Part shown: positions 34,517 to 44,790 of the stretch, in pieces | How the letters are laid out: each line of letters begins with the position of its first letter | Numbering within the stretch: the stretch's first letter is position 1 | Assembly (NCBI GenBank): GCA_024291935.2 | Contig: CM044305.1 | Span: 93,860,397 to 93,924,396 of the forward strand | Direction: 5' to 3' | DNA from: Okapia johnstoni | Lineage: Eukaryota; Chordata; Mammalia; Artiodactyla; Giraffidae | DNA length: 64,000 nt | Notes under the pieces: model-generated | What the model was told of the DNA's origin: nothing | The model's database searches: none | The model's input: the letters and a program-made list of their open reading frames with translations, nothing else | Translations under genes and position numbers: made by a program

Positions 34517-34807
34517 TCAGTACTTAGCCTTCTTTATGGTCCAACTCTCACATCTGTACATGACCACTGGAAAAACGATAGCTTTGACTAGTCGTACCTT
34601 TGTCGGCAAAGTGATGTCTTTGCTCTTTAACACACTGTCTAGGTTTGTTACAGCTTTCCTGCCAAGAAGCAATTGTCTTCTAATTTCTTGGCTGCAGTCA
34701 CCATCAGCAGTGATTTTAGAACCTAAGAAGAGGAAATCTGTCCCTGTTCCCACCTTTCCCCCTTCTATTTGCCATGAAGTGATGGGACCAGATGCCATGA
34801 TCTTCAT
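34517..34807 (-). pseudogene. BovB ORF2 C-terminal fragment
   Basis: 96 codons with IMASGPITSWQI, FLGSKITADGDCSQEIRRQ and the PVVMYRCESWT block. This is the region distal to the RT core, with no catalytic residues. Compared with the 41.4 kb copy it is clearly more diverged. Confidence 0.82.
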
Positions 34808-35012
34808 TTTTTTAATAATGAGTTTTCAGCTGGCTCTTTCACTCTTTTGAATAGTTATGCTGGAATTCTGTTTCATCCACTAGCTTTATTAACAGCAGTG
34901 CTTCCTAAGGCCCACTTGACTTTGCTCTCCGGAATGTCTGGCTCTGGGTGACTGACCACACCATTGTATTAATCTGGTTCTTTAGTGTATTCTTTCCATC
35001 TTTTCTTGATCT

Positions 35013-35064
35013 TTTCAGCATCTACTAGGTCTCTACCATTTCAGCATCTACTAGGTCTCTACCA
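35013..35064. repeat. 26-bp perfect tandem duplication inside BovB
   Basis: Two identical units, each containing cagcatctactaggtctcta, lie head to tail. The homologous segment of the plus-strand BovB at 36.5 kb has a single unit, so the duplication arose in this copy or its source. Confidence 0.9.
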
Positions 35065-35405
35065 TTTCTGTCCTTTATTGTGCCTATCTTTGGGCAAAAC
35101 AGTCCTTTGATATTTCCAATTTTCCTGAAGAGATCTCTAGTCTTTCCCCTTCTGTTGTTTTCTTCTAGTTTTATGCACTGTTCATTGAAGAAGGCCTTTT
35201 TGTCTCTCCATGCTATTCTTTGGAACTCTGCTATTAGTTAGATGTACTTTTCCCTTTCTCCCTTGCTTTTCACTTCTCTTCTTTCTTTAGCTATTTATAA
35301 AGCCTCCTCAGATAACTACTTTGCCTTCTTGATTTTCTTTTTCTTTAGGATCATTTTGTTCACTGCTTCCTATACAATATTATAAAATGATATATTATCA
35401 TTATA

Positions 35406-35671
35406 GGAGAAGGCAATGGCACCCCACTCCAGTACTCTTGCCTGGAAAATCCCATGGAGGGAGGAGCCTGGTAGGCTGCAGTCCATGGGGTCGAGAAGAG
35501 TCGGACACGACTGAGCGACTTCACTTTCACTTTTCACTTTCATGCATTGGAGAAGGAAATGGCAACCCACTCCAGTGTTCTTGCCTGGAGAATCCCAGGG
35601 ATGGGAGAGCCTGGTGGGCTGCCGTCTATGGGGTCGCACAGAGTCGGACACAACTGAAGTGACTTAGCAGC
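35406..35671 (+). mobile_element. BOV-A2 dimeric SINE with 12-bp TSD
   Basis: Two BovA monomers in tandem, 'ggagaaggcaatggcacccc' and 'ggagaaggaaatggcaaccc', joined by the 'ttcactttcacttttcactt' linker. It ends 'gtgacttagcagc'. The flanks attatcattata at 35394-35405 and 35672-35683 are identical. Low divergence between expected and observed sequence suggests one of the youngest insertions here. Confidence 0.97.
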
Positions 35672-35683
35672 ATTATCATTATA

Positions 35684-35852
35684 AAATGATAGTGTAATTA
35701 ATCATTAAGGAAATGCAAGTAAAAATGATAGCACTTTACAACCATTAGGGTGGCTATAATTTTTGAAAAAGGAAATAAGTGTTGGCAATGATCTAAAGAA
35801 ATTGCAACCCTTGTACATTACTGGTGGAAATTTAAAATGGTGCAGCCACTGG
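35684..35852 (+). mobile_element. Old L1 fragment, sense, right part
   Basis: 'taaggaaatgcaagtaaaaa' and 'aacccttgtacattactggt' continue L1 ORF2 from the part ending at 34257. Some L1 sequence in between has been lost at the BovB junction. Confidence 0.85.
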
Positions 35853-36694
35853 TCATAGAAAACACCCTCTTCCAACAACACAAGAGAAGACTCTACACAT
35901 GGACATCACCAGATGGTCTGTACTGAAATCTGATTATATTCTTTGCAGCCAAAGATGGAGAAGCTCTATACAGTCAGCAAAAGCAAGACCGGGAGTGGAC
36001 TGTGGCTCAGATCATGAACTCCTTATTGCCAAATTCAGACTGAAATTGAAGAAAGTAGGGAAAACCACTAGACCATTCAGGTGTGACCAAAATCAAATCT
36101 CTTATGATTATACAGTGGAAGTGAAAAATAGATTTAATGGACTAGATGTGATAGTCAGAATGCCTGATGAACTATGGACAGAGGTTCATGACATTGTACG
36201 GGAGACAGGGATCAAGACCATCCCCAAGAAAAAGAAATGCAAAAAAGGAAAATGGCTGTCTGAGGAGGCCTTACAAATAGCTGTGAAAAGAAGGGAAGCA
36301 AAAAGCAAAGGAGAAAAGGAAAGATATACCCATTAGAATGCAGAGTTCCAAAGAATAGCAAGGAGAGATAAGAAAGCCTTCCTCAGCGATCAGTGCAAAG
36401 AAATATGGAAAACTACAGAATGGGAAAGACTAGAGATCTCTTCAAGAAAATTAGAGATACCAAGGGAACATTTCATGCAAAGATGGGCTCGATAAAGGAC
36501 AGAAATGGTAGGGACCTAACAGAAGCAGAAGATATTAAGAAGAGGTGGCAAGAATACACAGAAGAACTGTACAAAAAAGATCTTCACAACCCAGATAATC
36601 ATGATGGTGTGATCACTCACCTAGAGCCAGACATCCTGGAATGTGAAGTCAAGTGGGCCTTAGGAGGTATTACTAAGAACAAATTCTCAAGACG
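35853..36694 (+). mobile_element. BovB LINE fragment, sense
   Basis: Covers the end of the endonuclease and the linker before the RT core. Both ends are truncated. Its 36200-36690 part is homologous to 34895-35365 in the opposite orientation, so the two BovB copies form an imperfect inverted repeat. Confidence 0.94.
35899..36336 (+). pseudogene. BovB endonuclease C-terminal fragment
   Basis: A 145-codon frame. The apurinic-like endonuclease of BovB nicks target DNA. The conserved C-terminal Ser-Asp-His (CGSDHELL, about residues 35-42) is visible, but the N-terminal catalytic motifs are outside the fragment. The frame ends at a TAG in a position where the protein would normally continue. Confidence 0.85.
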
Positions 36695-36701
36695 TTATTA
36701 A
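36393..36701 (+). pseudogene. BovB ORF2 linker fragment, shifted frame
   Basis: A 102-codon frame containing RMGKTRDLFKKIRDTKGTFH and the LEPDILECEVKWAL block found upstream of the RT core. It lies in a different frame from 35899-36336, so a frameshift between 36340 and 36393 adds to the nonsense codon. Confidence 0.82.
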
Positions 36702-36779
36702 AAGGGAAAGCAAATATGTTTGGAGACCTCAGAACTAATTTTGAGGAACACAAAAACAAATGGTAATATTCACTGTTAT

Positions 36780-37020
36780 TTTACTTTAAGCAAAATTTTA
36801 TTGAATGTCTACCATGTACAGTAAGCACTCTGCTGAACTCTTTATAGGGATTATCTTATTTAATTCTGGCAACCCTGTAAGGTAGGTGTTGGTATTAGCC
36901 CAGATTTACAGATAAGGAAACAGGGGCTCAAAAAAAGATTAAGTCAACTGCCCATGGGTTACATAGGTCATAAATTATAGACCCAGGAATCAAACCTAGG
37001 ATTGCTGACTCCAAGACAGA
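36780..37020 (-). mobile_element. MIR SINE, antisense
   Basis: Long copy: 'attatcttatttaattctgg', 'gatttacagataaggaaaca', then 'accttggattgctgact'-like distal sequence. Confidence 0.87.
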
Positions 37021-37591
37021 TAAATAGGGACTTGTCTCAGTCCTAAGGTCTTACTTGGTGCCTTGCTAAGGATGAGGTAGAGGACGGATGGGAAACCAAC
37101 CTTTATTAATAACATACATTGTATCATTTAGTCCTTTAGGACTGGCTACCCTCCAAATGTGAACTGGAGATCTAAATTGTGTTCAGTGGCTCCTCCTTCT
37201 TGGGGCAGGGGTTTCTGTTGATTTGGCCATTTTATTGAGATCCGTTTTGATACTCTAAGGTCCAAATAGAGCACCGGAAAACTACTGGTGGCTGAGAGGG
37301 CAGGGCTGACAACAGAGAGGGGAAGTCCCTGAGACTGGAGATGGGGAATAATAAGGACCTAGGCGTCTGGCTCATGGAAATCACCAAGTTCATTCCTCTC
37401 CTCTTAGTCATCCAAATTGCCATCCAAACCACCACCAGCTGCTCTGCTTCCTGTGGTCCGACTGGCGGTGAATGGACCACTTTTTGCAGTTACTGGACAT
37501 AACCATAAAAAAAAAAAAAAAACAGTTACAGCAGTAGCTAATGTCATCAAGCAGCACCCTGTATATTTCTTGTCCTTACATGCTTGGATGC
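37021..37591. other. Unassigned stretch with a poly(A) run at 37507-37523
   Basis: The A run could mark an old retrotransposed tail: cagttac occurs on both sides of it, at 37486-37492 and again just after it. No source sequence is recognised. Confidence 0.4.
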
Positions 37592-37785
37592 AATCTAATT
37601 TAATCCTGCAATAGCCCTCTGCAGTAGGAACTATTGTACCCCTAGACCTGCCCTGCCCCATTTTTGCTGCTGAGGCAAGTGAGGCCCGAATAAGTCAAGT
37701 GACCTGCCCAAGGGCACAAAGCTAGTAAGTGGTAGAGCCAGAATTCAAGCACAGTCTTCTTCAGAACTAGTGCTCTGAGGCTCTC
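37592..37785 (-). mobile_element. MIR SINE, antisense
   Basis: 'taatttaatcctgcaatagc', 'agtgacctgcccaagggcac' and 'aaagctagtaagtggtagag' are well preserved. Confidence 0.88.
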
Positions 37786-38963
37786 CTTCTCCTTGGGGAT
37801 GAAAGATGTCTACTGCCTTCCATACTGCCATTTTGTCATTGCCCTATACCTCATTGAGGATCTTCTTAGCCTCAAAGCCCTAAGAGGTTGCTCCGAGTGG
37901 GCTCAGTGGATAGAACTCAGAGGTGCAGAAAGACAGATGCTGATGTAGGTGGGGAGATTGTGGTGGGGGGAGTTAGACAATTTAAGCTGAAAATTGCCAG
38001 CTTCAGAACTGCATCAGTAAGTGGAATTGGGGAGAATGGGTAGGGTGAATTAAATGAAATTGGTATTCATCTTCCCTAATTTTTTTTCACTTTTGCCCTG
38101 GGAGGGCAATTAAGAAAACAAATGATCTGTGGAGATTAGCTGACTGGTAGCTTTGCATATTAATATAATGACACTTGGCTATACCAGGCTGACTTTCTAT
38201 TTAAGGTAGCTTTGTCCTTTCAGGCTGAACAACTGATTTCAGAGAATCAGCTCCTGCAGATTAAAAATAAAATAAAATTAGTCTGCCCTCCACCTCCACC
38301 CTACTTGTGTCTCCACCAAGAAAAATACAACCATTGGCCAAAGGCAAAAGGAATGTGAAAGGCTGCACTCCATACTGCTGACAGTCATTGAAGTGAAACC
38401 AACCTAGGGGCCCATGGAGAGGCGAGATGGTGAGCCTAGGCTGGGGTGGGGGTGGGTGCCATCAGTTTGTAAGAAGATCCCCGTCCAACATGAGTCAACA
38501 TTTAATTGCATTCAGCAAATGTTTCCTGGGCCCCATGTTTGCTAGAGTACTGCAGATGTAGAGAAGGTTAGTGCTGGGCCCCTTCTCTCAGGAAGTGGGC
38601 CTAGTGGGCAGAAGGACACATGATACAGGCTATAATGTTTTCTGAGAGGCATTGGGGAGTTGACATCTGGCTTAGTCTAGAAGAATGGATAGTAATTGGA
38701 CAGCCATGGTACAGGGAGTGATTTCTGTCTAGAAGCAGAGGATGGTGGCTCCAGTGTGTGGTAGGCTCTGCAATGCCCATGGTGACCCACCCCATAGGAA
38801 ACCTGAGCATGCCTGCCTATGCTGTGTGCTCAAGGATCGATCAATCCATTGGCAGTCCTAGGATCTGTAGCTCAATCAGTAAGCAAAATCTCAAAACAGA
38901 AATTGAATCTTACCTCGTGCCTACTCCCACTCTTCCTGCAGTCTCTTTTAGGGAGAAAGTTGG
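37786..38963. other. Unassigned stretch
   Basis: No repeat recognised. At 38223 an acceptor-like tttgtcctttcag is followed by about 44 open codons (start AEQLISENQLLQIK, heptad-like) ending at a TGA, with no donor site in the helical part. This is very weak evidence for a terminal exon. Confidence 0.3.
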
Positions 38964-39185
38964 ACTTCCCTTGTGGCTCAGCTGGTAAAGAATCTGCCTG
39001 CAATGCAGGAGACCTGGGTTCAGTCGCTGGGTTGGGAAGGTCCCCTGGAGAAAGGAAAGGCCTGGAGAGTTCCCTGGAGAAGGGAAAGGCTACCCACTCC
39101 AGTATTCTGGCCTAGAAAATTTCATGGACTGTACAGTCCATGGGGTCTCAAAGAGTCGGACACGACTGAGCGACTTTCACTTTGG
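38964..39185 (+). mobile_element. Bov-tA-type SINE with an internal 29-bp duplication
   Basis: Sense copy from 'ggacttcccttgtggctcag' to 'cacgactgagcgactttcac'. The tcccctggagaaaggaaagg segment at 39041-39060 recurs as ttccctggagaagggaaagg at 39070-39089. Confidence 0.93.
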
Positions 39186-39189
39186 AAAG

Positions 39190-39385
39190 TCGTTAAGAAC
39201 ATGTCCTTTTGACTCAAATGGATCTAGTCTAGATTTATGTCTCTGCCTCTACCAAGCTGTGTGACCTTGGACAGGTAATTTAACCTCTCTGAGCCTCAGT
39301 TGACTCACTTTCTTCAGGTGAAAAGTAGGGATAAATAACAGTATCTATCTCATAGCACTGCCGTGAAGATTGAGATCCTACTTAT
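39190..39385 (+). mobile_element. MIR SINE, sense
   Basis: 'aagctgtgtgaccttggaca', 'taacctctctgagcctcagt' and 'atctcatagcactgccgtga' in order. Confidence 0.9.
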
Positions 39386-40084
39386 GTAACACAGCCATCA
39401 GCTGCTGAAGCCTCCTTAGTCTTAAGATCTTGGTAACATTGGCTTAAACTCCCATTGCCTCTACCCCAGACGTCTGTGATTTTCTAGTGGGTTTGCAATT
39501 GCATGGCAACCTCTATCTCTGGCTTTCTCCCACTTCTGATTTCCTGTTCTTCAAATCATGGCCTTTGAGGGTTTTTTTTTTTTTTTAGCTCCCTGCCTGT
39601 ATTAACTCACTGAGAATCGAAACTCTTTGATTTCAGTAACAACAACACAATGACACCCCCCCAGTATTAACAACAACAAAAACAATGAGTCACAGAATCT
39701 GTTATCTTATAATATACTTTATTGAAGCTTATCAAAGTAGAAGAAGTTGTTGCAGCACAGCAAACACCTTGAAATGGAAAAAAGTCCTTTGGCTGCTCCT
39801 CTGAATTGCTCAGCTGGCTTCTCTCATGTCTCTTCTCTGCCCACCCTCTTTCAGAAACAAAAGAACAAAATTTTTTCCATTTTCTGATGTAAAGCAACTC
39901 ATCTCTTTTTAGCCCTTAACCCCCAAGCTTAATATTGGGCTTTCTTTTGTTTTTGAACAAGCAAGTGGCTGGCTGAGGCTTAGAAATGGTCTCCTAGAAG
40001 GACCTAATTCAATTTTTGGACAAGTTGCCATCCACCTCCCTGTTTTTATGGAGGGGAGGGTGATTTTTTTTCTCATTATACATG
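39386..40084. other. Unassigned stretch
   Basis: Poly(T) run at 39571-39586. An antisense AATAAAGT lies at about 39717-39725, but the minus-strand frame beside it (39667-39897, 76 codons) has no recognised domain. Confidence 0.4.
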
Positions 40085-40150
40085 TAAAGAGCTTTATACA
40101 AATCTTATCCATACTAAGCACACAATAAAATAATAGCTGTTGTTATTGTG
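40085..40150 (+). mobile_element. MIR tail fragment
   Basis: 'gtaaagagctttatacaaat' and 'acacaataaaataatagctg' with 'ttgttattg' form the 3' end of a MIR. Confidence 0.55.
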
Positions 40151-40734
40151 ATAATTTTAATACTTTGGACTGATTTGGGCATAAATTAATAAATTATGAG
40201 TGATACATTTATATTAGTATAAGAGTCAAAGGAGATTATCTCTAAAAGAGCCCTTGGAGATCCAGTATTTCTCAAAATGTGTTTCTTGGAACAGTATTTA
40301 CACAGGCTGTTTTAGCTCTTCCAAGAAATAAGGTTTCCTTCCTTAATTATATTAGAGTCATGCTGCATACAATATCCTACTCTTGGAAATGTGAAATTCA
40401 CGTTAGCCCATTTAAAACTCCAAGAAGTCCTGAAATAAAGATAATCTAGTTAACTTCATTTAGCTTTGTTTTCTCCAATTATATATGACTACCAAATTTT
40501 TTGTGTTAAACAAACAAATGCTGCAATTAATATGTCGTTAAATTTACTTTGGGATATGTTAACCTGGCTTCAGCCTGTCATTTGACAAATGATTAAAGTG
40601 GGATACAAAAAGGGCCCGAACCAAGGCCGCCCAGCTAGCTAGCAGTTTCTGATTGTGAGACAGCAAGTGGAATAGAGACTGTGAAGAGTGTCTCAGAAAA
40701 GATCTAACTACACCCACTGTATTTTCACACTATT
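40151..40734. other. Unassigned non-coding stretch
   Basis: AT-rich, no feature recognised. Confidence 0.4.
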
Positions 40735-41000
40735 CACCTACTTCAGTTTGATACAACCTGAAAGTCTTTTCCAAAAAGAGTTATGTTTACATTCCCTGCC
40801 TACCCTTATCTATCTCCTCCTATCAGGCTTCAAATCCCACTATTTAACTAAAACTGTCTTACGAAAGTCATCAACGAACTTCATGTTAACAAATTCAGTG
40901 GTCATTTCTCTATCCTCATCTTACATGACTTCCTGACAGCATGCAACACATCTGACCATTTCCTTTTTCTTGAATTATTGTCTTTTCCTGTTTTCATATA
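40735..41000 (+). mobile_element. L2 LINE fragment (ORF2 region), sense
   Basis: 'gtggtcatttctctatcctc' followed by 'atcttacatgacttcctgac' is the L2 ORF2 region. The frames are broken. Confidence 0.65.
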
Positions 41001-41163
41001 CTGTGGAATCTTCTGGTTTCCCTCTAGCAACCCTTGCCAGGGTTCATTGTTGTTGCTTTTTATTGTCATTCTCATTGTTTGTTCAGTGAATTTTCTGAAT
41101 AAAATCTGTAAAGTCTGTATTCTTTGTCATGTGTGACCACTTAAGTCTCTCTTTGGTTAGGTT

Positions 41164-41983
41164 CAGTTCAGTTCAGTTGCTCAGTCATATCCGACTCTTT
41201 GCGACCCCATGAACCGCAGCATGCCAGGCCTCCCTGTCCATCACCAACTCCCAGAGTCCACCCAAACCCATGTCCATCGAGTCGGTGATGCCATCTAGCC
41301 ATCTCATCCTCTGTTGTCCCCTTCCCCTCCTGCCCTCAATCTTTCCCAGCATCAGGGTCTTTTCAAATGAGTCAGCTCTTCACATCAGGTGGCCAAAGTA
41401 TTGGAGTTTCAGCTTCAACATCAGTCCTTCCAATGAACACCCAGGACTGATCTCCTTTAGGATGGACTGGTTGGATCTCCTTGCAGTCCAAGGGACTCTC
41501 AAGAGTCTTCTCCAACACCACAGTTCAAAAGCATCAATTCTTCTGTGCTCAGCTTTATTTATAGTCCAACTCTCACATCCATACATGACCACTGGAAAAA
41601 ACATAGCCTCGACTAGACAGACCTTTGTTGACAAAGTAACGTCTCTGCTTTTCAATATGCTGTCTAGGTTGGTCATAACTTTTCTTCCAAGGAGTAAGCG
41701 TCTTTTAATTTCATGGCTGAAATCACCATCTGCAGTGATTTTGGAGCCCAGAAAAATAAAGTCAGCCACTGTTTCCACTGTTTCCCCATCTATTTGCCAT
41801 GAAGTGATGGGACCAGATGCCATGATCTTAGTCTTCTAAATGTTGATCTTTAAGCCAACTTTTTGACTCTCCTCTTTCACTTTCATCAAGAGGCTCTTTA
41901 GTTCTTCGCTTTCTGCCATAAGGGTGGCGTCATCTGCATATCTGAAGTTATTGATATTTCTCCTGGCAATCTTGATTCCTAAC
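41164..41983 (-). mobile_element. BovB LINE 3' part with 11-bp TSD
   Basis: About 820 bp reaching from the BovB 3' terminus (41164) to just upstream of the YADD box. The flanks ttggttaggtt at 41153-41163 and 41984-41994 are identical, so the insertion is 5'-truncated and both ends are exact. It is the best-delimited BovB in the window. Confidence 0.97.
41380..41823 (-). pseudogene. BovB ORF2 C-terminal fragment
   Basis: A 147-codon frame with MASGPITSWQIDGE, FIFLGSKITADGDF and the [14 protein letters not shown] block near the C-terminus. A TAG at 41836-41838 separates it from the upstream YADD box (41929-41940), so the RT is interrupted by a nonsense codon. Confidence 0.88.
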
Positions 41984-42499
41984 TTGGTTAGGTTAGCGGT
42001 CAGCTAATGGTTGGACAGAGATGTTGTTAAATGTCTGGAGATGCTATGTACCCTAATCTTTGTTGAGGGGGTATATGTACATATTTGGGCACATCATCAA
42101 CATACTGGCAGGCAGTTGTCAACTCTGCCTTGGCCTTCACTTCCTCTTTCATATAGCTTCAAAGTTTTCCATAGGTGAGAGATTAGGGCTTTCTCAGGTG
42201 AGACCCTAGGGCCTTCTCAGGTGTGAGCATATGCATAAGCTTGTGTTCACGTGCACAGTCCTACACATGCACATGGCCTTCTAGATTCCCAGGAATATGT
42301 TAGATTTCTTCAAAGGCTCTTATGGACATCTTATTTCTCAGAGTTTCCTTTTAAGCTTTTTAGTTAGTCTTTTGTTTGCCCCCAGGTTTTATATACTCTC
42401 TCAGGAAGCTGTTTTGTTAAACAATTGCTGCTGACTCTTTTTGACAAATACCCATGGGGAAAAAGCTTTCACTTTTTGAGTCCAGATGATACTCCCTTT
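41984..42499. other. Unassigned non-coding stretch
   Basis: No feature recognised. A short near-repeat 'agggctttctcaggtgagac' / 'agggccttctcaggtgtgag' occurs at 42186-42230. Confidence 0.45.
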
Positions 42500-42830
42500 A
42501 GTCTATATCCTGAATCCCAGCACTTCTTTCCTGCCACCATCCTGATTTTCCTGCCACCACCATCTCTCACCTGAATTACTGTCATAATCTCCTGTTACTC
42601 CTGACTCCATTCTTGCTCTTCTATAATCCATTCTCCACACAGTGGATCTTTTAGAAATTGTCTTCAAATGAATTGCTCCAACTGTTTAAAAATTTTAGTG
42701 GCTTTTCCATTGTTCTTTGGAGAAAATCCAAGCTCTTCCCATGGTGCTCCAGGCCCTGCATAATCTTGCCTTTGCCTGCCTGTTTGCCTCAACTCATTTT
42801 CCCTCTAAACTAATAACTTTGTTTCAATTT
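42500..42830 (+). mobile_element. L2 LINE fragment, sense
   Basis: 'ccaccaccatctctcacctg', 'ccattctccacacagtggat' and 'gctccaggccctgcataatc' are successive L2 3' blocks. Confidence 0.82.
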
Positions 42831-42984
42831 GTTGATTACATCACACTCTTTCCCACTATAGCGATTTCTCACTACAGGTTCTAACATCTCTGTTTCCCAG
42901 GACTTTCTGATTTTAGCACTAAAAGTTCCATATTTCTGGAATCCCTCAATCCTGAGCACGCCAAGACAGTTGGTCACCCTATTT

Positions 42985-43182
42985 CATGAAGTCAAAGTCG
43001 CTCATTCATGTCTGACTCTTTGTAACCACAGGGACTATACAGTCCATGGAATTCTCCAGGCCAGAATACTGGAGTGGGTAGCCTTTCCCTTCTCCAGGGG
43101 ATCTTCCCAACCCAGGAATTGAACCGGGGTCCCCTGCATTGCAGGCAGATTCTTTACCAACTGAGCTATCAGGGAAATCCTA
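42985..43182 (-). mobile_element. Bov-tA-type SINE
   Basis: Antisense copy with the 'ggactatacagtccatggaa' subfamily variant. Ends 'ctgagctatcagggaaatcc'. Probable short TSD cctattt/cctatct. Confidence 0.93.
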
Positions 43183-43429
43183 TCTGATTGCTAATTAACC
43201 AAACTTAGCTCTCCAGCTCCTTTCAAGGGGCCAGGGGTTGGCTTGTATCAACAGGACATTCTTCAGAACCAGCTCTGGTTTTCCCAAGAAGGGCAGCAAC
43301 CCCCATGTCATAGCTTCGTGGGAAAAACTCATTGCAAGCAGCAGCTCTTCCTTTTTTTTTTTCATATACACCTCTAATTAGACTACTGTTCTCACAATTC
43401 ATCATGTAGATGTATCCTGTTTGCCCTTT

Positions 43430-43727
43430 AATCTCAGTTTAAATATTCTGCCTTTAGTGAGGCCTTCTTTGAATACTCAGTTGAAGTAGGGCCTCCCTGT
43501 TTTTGCCTCCCATTATTTTCCGCTGTTCTCCTTGGCACAACTTACCATGATTTGTAATTATGTACTCATTTGTTTCTTTACTTTTACTGCATGTCTCTTC
43601 CACTAGACTGTACTCTATGAGGGTAGTGGTTGTTTTCGTCTTATTCACCCATGTATTCCTGGCATCCGGCACAACACATAGTAGGAGATCAGTAAAAACT
43701 AGTTAGAAGAATGAATGAATGAATAGA
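43430..43727 (+). mobile_element. L2 LINE 3' end, sense
   Basis: 'tagtgaggccttctttgaat', 'cttccactagactgtactct' and the terminal (gaat)n at 43712-43724 show the true L2 3' end. Confidence 0.85.
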
Positions 43728-43929
43728 TGCTCTACCACAATAGACTGATCTGCCACTATCTATCTAATGCTGAAGCATTTGTATTCAGTGGAGGTTTTCC
43801 CTCTGTGGTGTATATGTATTCCCCAGATGAGGTTCATGCACCCTTCTTAGATAGTGATGTTCGGTGACTCCTTCATAATTTAAAAAATCCTAAAAATGCA
43901 AAGAAGGAAGCCAGTCCAGTGAAAACTGT

Positions 43930-44332
43930 TTATGGCACAACCCTGATCTGAGCAGGAACAGGGCTAGCCCATACAATGCCTTCATGTGAATTAGAGAAAA
44001 GTGTCCCTTCAACTTTTGCAACTTGGCTTTTAAGAAGCCATTTAAGGGGAAGGAATAAAGAGAGACTGGCTCAGTCATTTCCACTCATGTCTTACTCTGC
44101 AGCCACATGGCCTTATACACTCACAGACTACACAATTGTAAGCCACAACCCTGATTCCGAGGGAAAATTTGTTAGCAAAGTGAAGGGAAGAGTGATGAGG
44201 AAGAACAGCAGAGCCCCAGAAGATACAGTGCCTGCCTCTGGTGGACACTTGGCTTCTTGTGCAAATTGGCTTTAAAAATCCGTTTAAGAAGAAGGAATAA
44301 AGAGAGATCAGCTCAGTCATCTCAATTCATGT
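43930..44332. repeat. Old tandem duplication, two diverged units
   Basis: Unit 1 (about 43930-44098) and unit 2 (about 44134-44332) share 'cacaaccctgat' near their starts and 'aaggaataaagagaga' plus 'ctcagtcat' near their ends. On the minus strand both encode the peptide start MTE..SLYSF.LNGFLK, with 14 of 17 identical residues. The middle parts differ by insertions or deletions. I do not recognise the unit as a known repeat family. Confidence 0.75.
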
Positions 44333-44334
44333 CA

Positions 44335-44790
44335 GTGGTTAAACATCAAGAGCACATATTCCGGAATCCCACAAACCTGGGTTTTCATTCTAGCTCTCCT
44401 TTTCAATAGCTGTGCGACCTTGGAGAAGTACCTTCATTTTCTCATCTGTAAAGTGGCTCATAAGGTCATTATGAACCTTAAACAAGATCATGTGTATAAT
44501 ATATGCTTTTTGCAGTGTGTTATACATGGTTGTGGTTTAGACGCTAAGTCGTGTCCGACTCTTGCAGCCCCATGGACTGTAGCCTGCCAGGCTCCTCTGT
44601 CCATGGGATTCTCCAGGCAAGAATACTGGAGTGGGTTGCCATTTCCTTCTTCAGGGAATCTTCCCGACCCAGGAAACAAACCCGGGTCTCCTGCCTTGCA
44701 GGCAGGTTCTTTACCGACTGAGCTACAAGGGAAGCCCGTCTTATACATAGCAAGTCTTAAATAGTCATTATTGATACTGATATATAATAT
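44335..44790 (+). mobile_element. MIR SINE, sense, split by a SINE
   Basis: The left part has 'caaacctgggttttcattct', 'agctgtgcgaccttggagaa' and 'ttctcatctgtaaagtggct'. The tail after the SINE is 'acatagcaagtcttaaatag' with 'tcattattg'. Confidence 0.87.
44528..44740 (-). mobile_element. Bov-tA-type SINE inside a MIR
   Basis: Full antisense copy from 'gacgctaagtcgtgtccgac' to 'ctgagctacaagggaagccc'. TSD ttatacat at 44520-44527 and 44741-44748. Close to the family consensus, so relatively recent. Confidence 0.95.

Larger units (their letters stand above)
34258..35385 (-). mobile_element. BovB LINE, antisense, internally deleted
   Basis: The left part (34258-34850) is the C-terminal RT region and shows a 96-codon frame (34517-34807) with the SKITADGD block. 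The right part (about 34895-35385) is the segment upstream of the RT core. The RT core itself, including YADD, is deleted between them near 34850-34890. The 3' terminal SINE-like end is also missing. A 26-bp unit is tandemly duplicated at 35013-35064. Confidence 0.93.

Noticed and set aside
41270..41839. 189-codon plus-strand open frame
   Set aside because: Antisense of a BovB copy whose real frame is on the minus strand.
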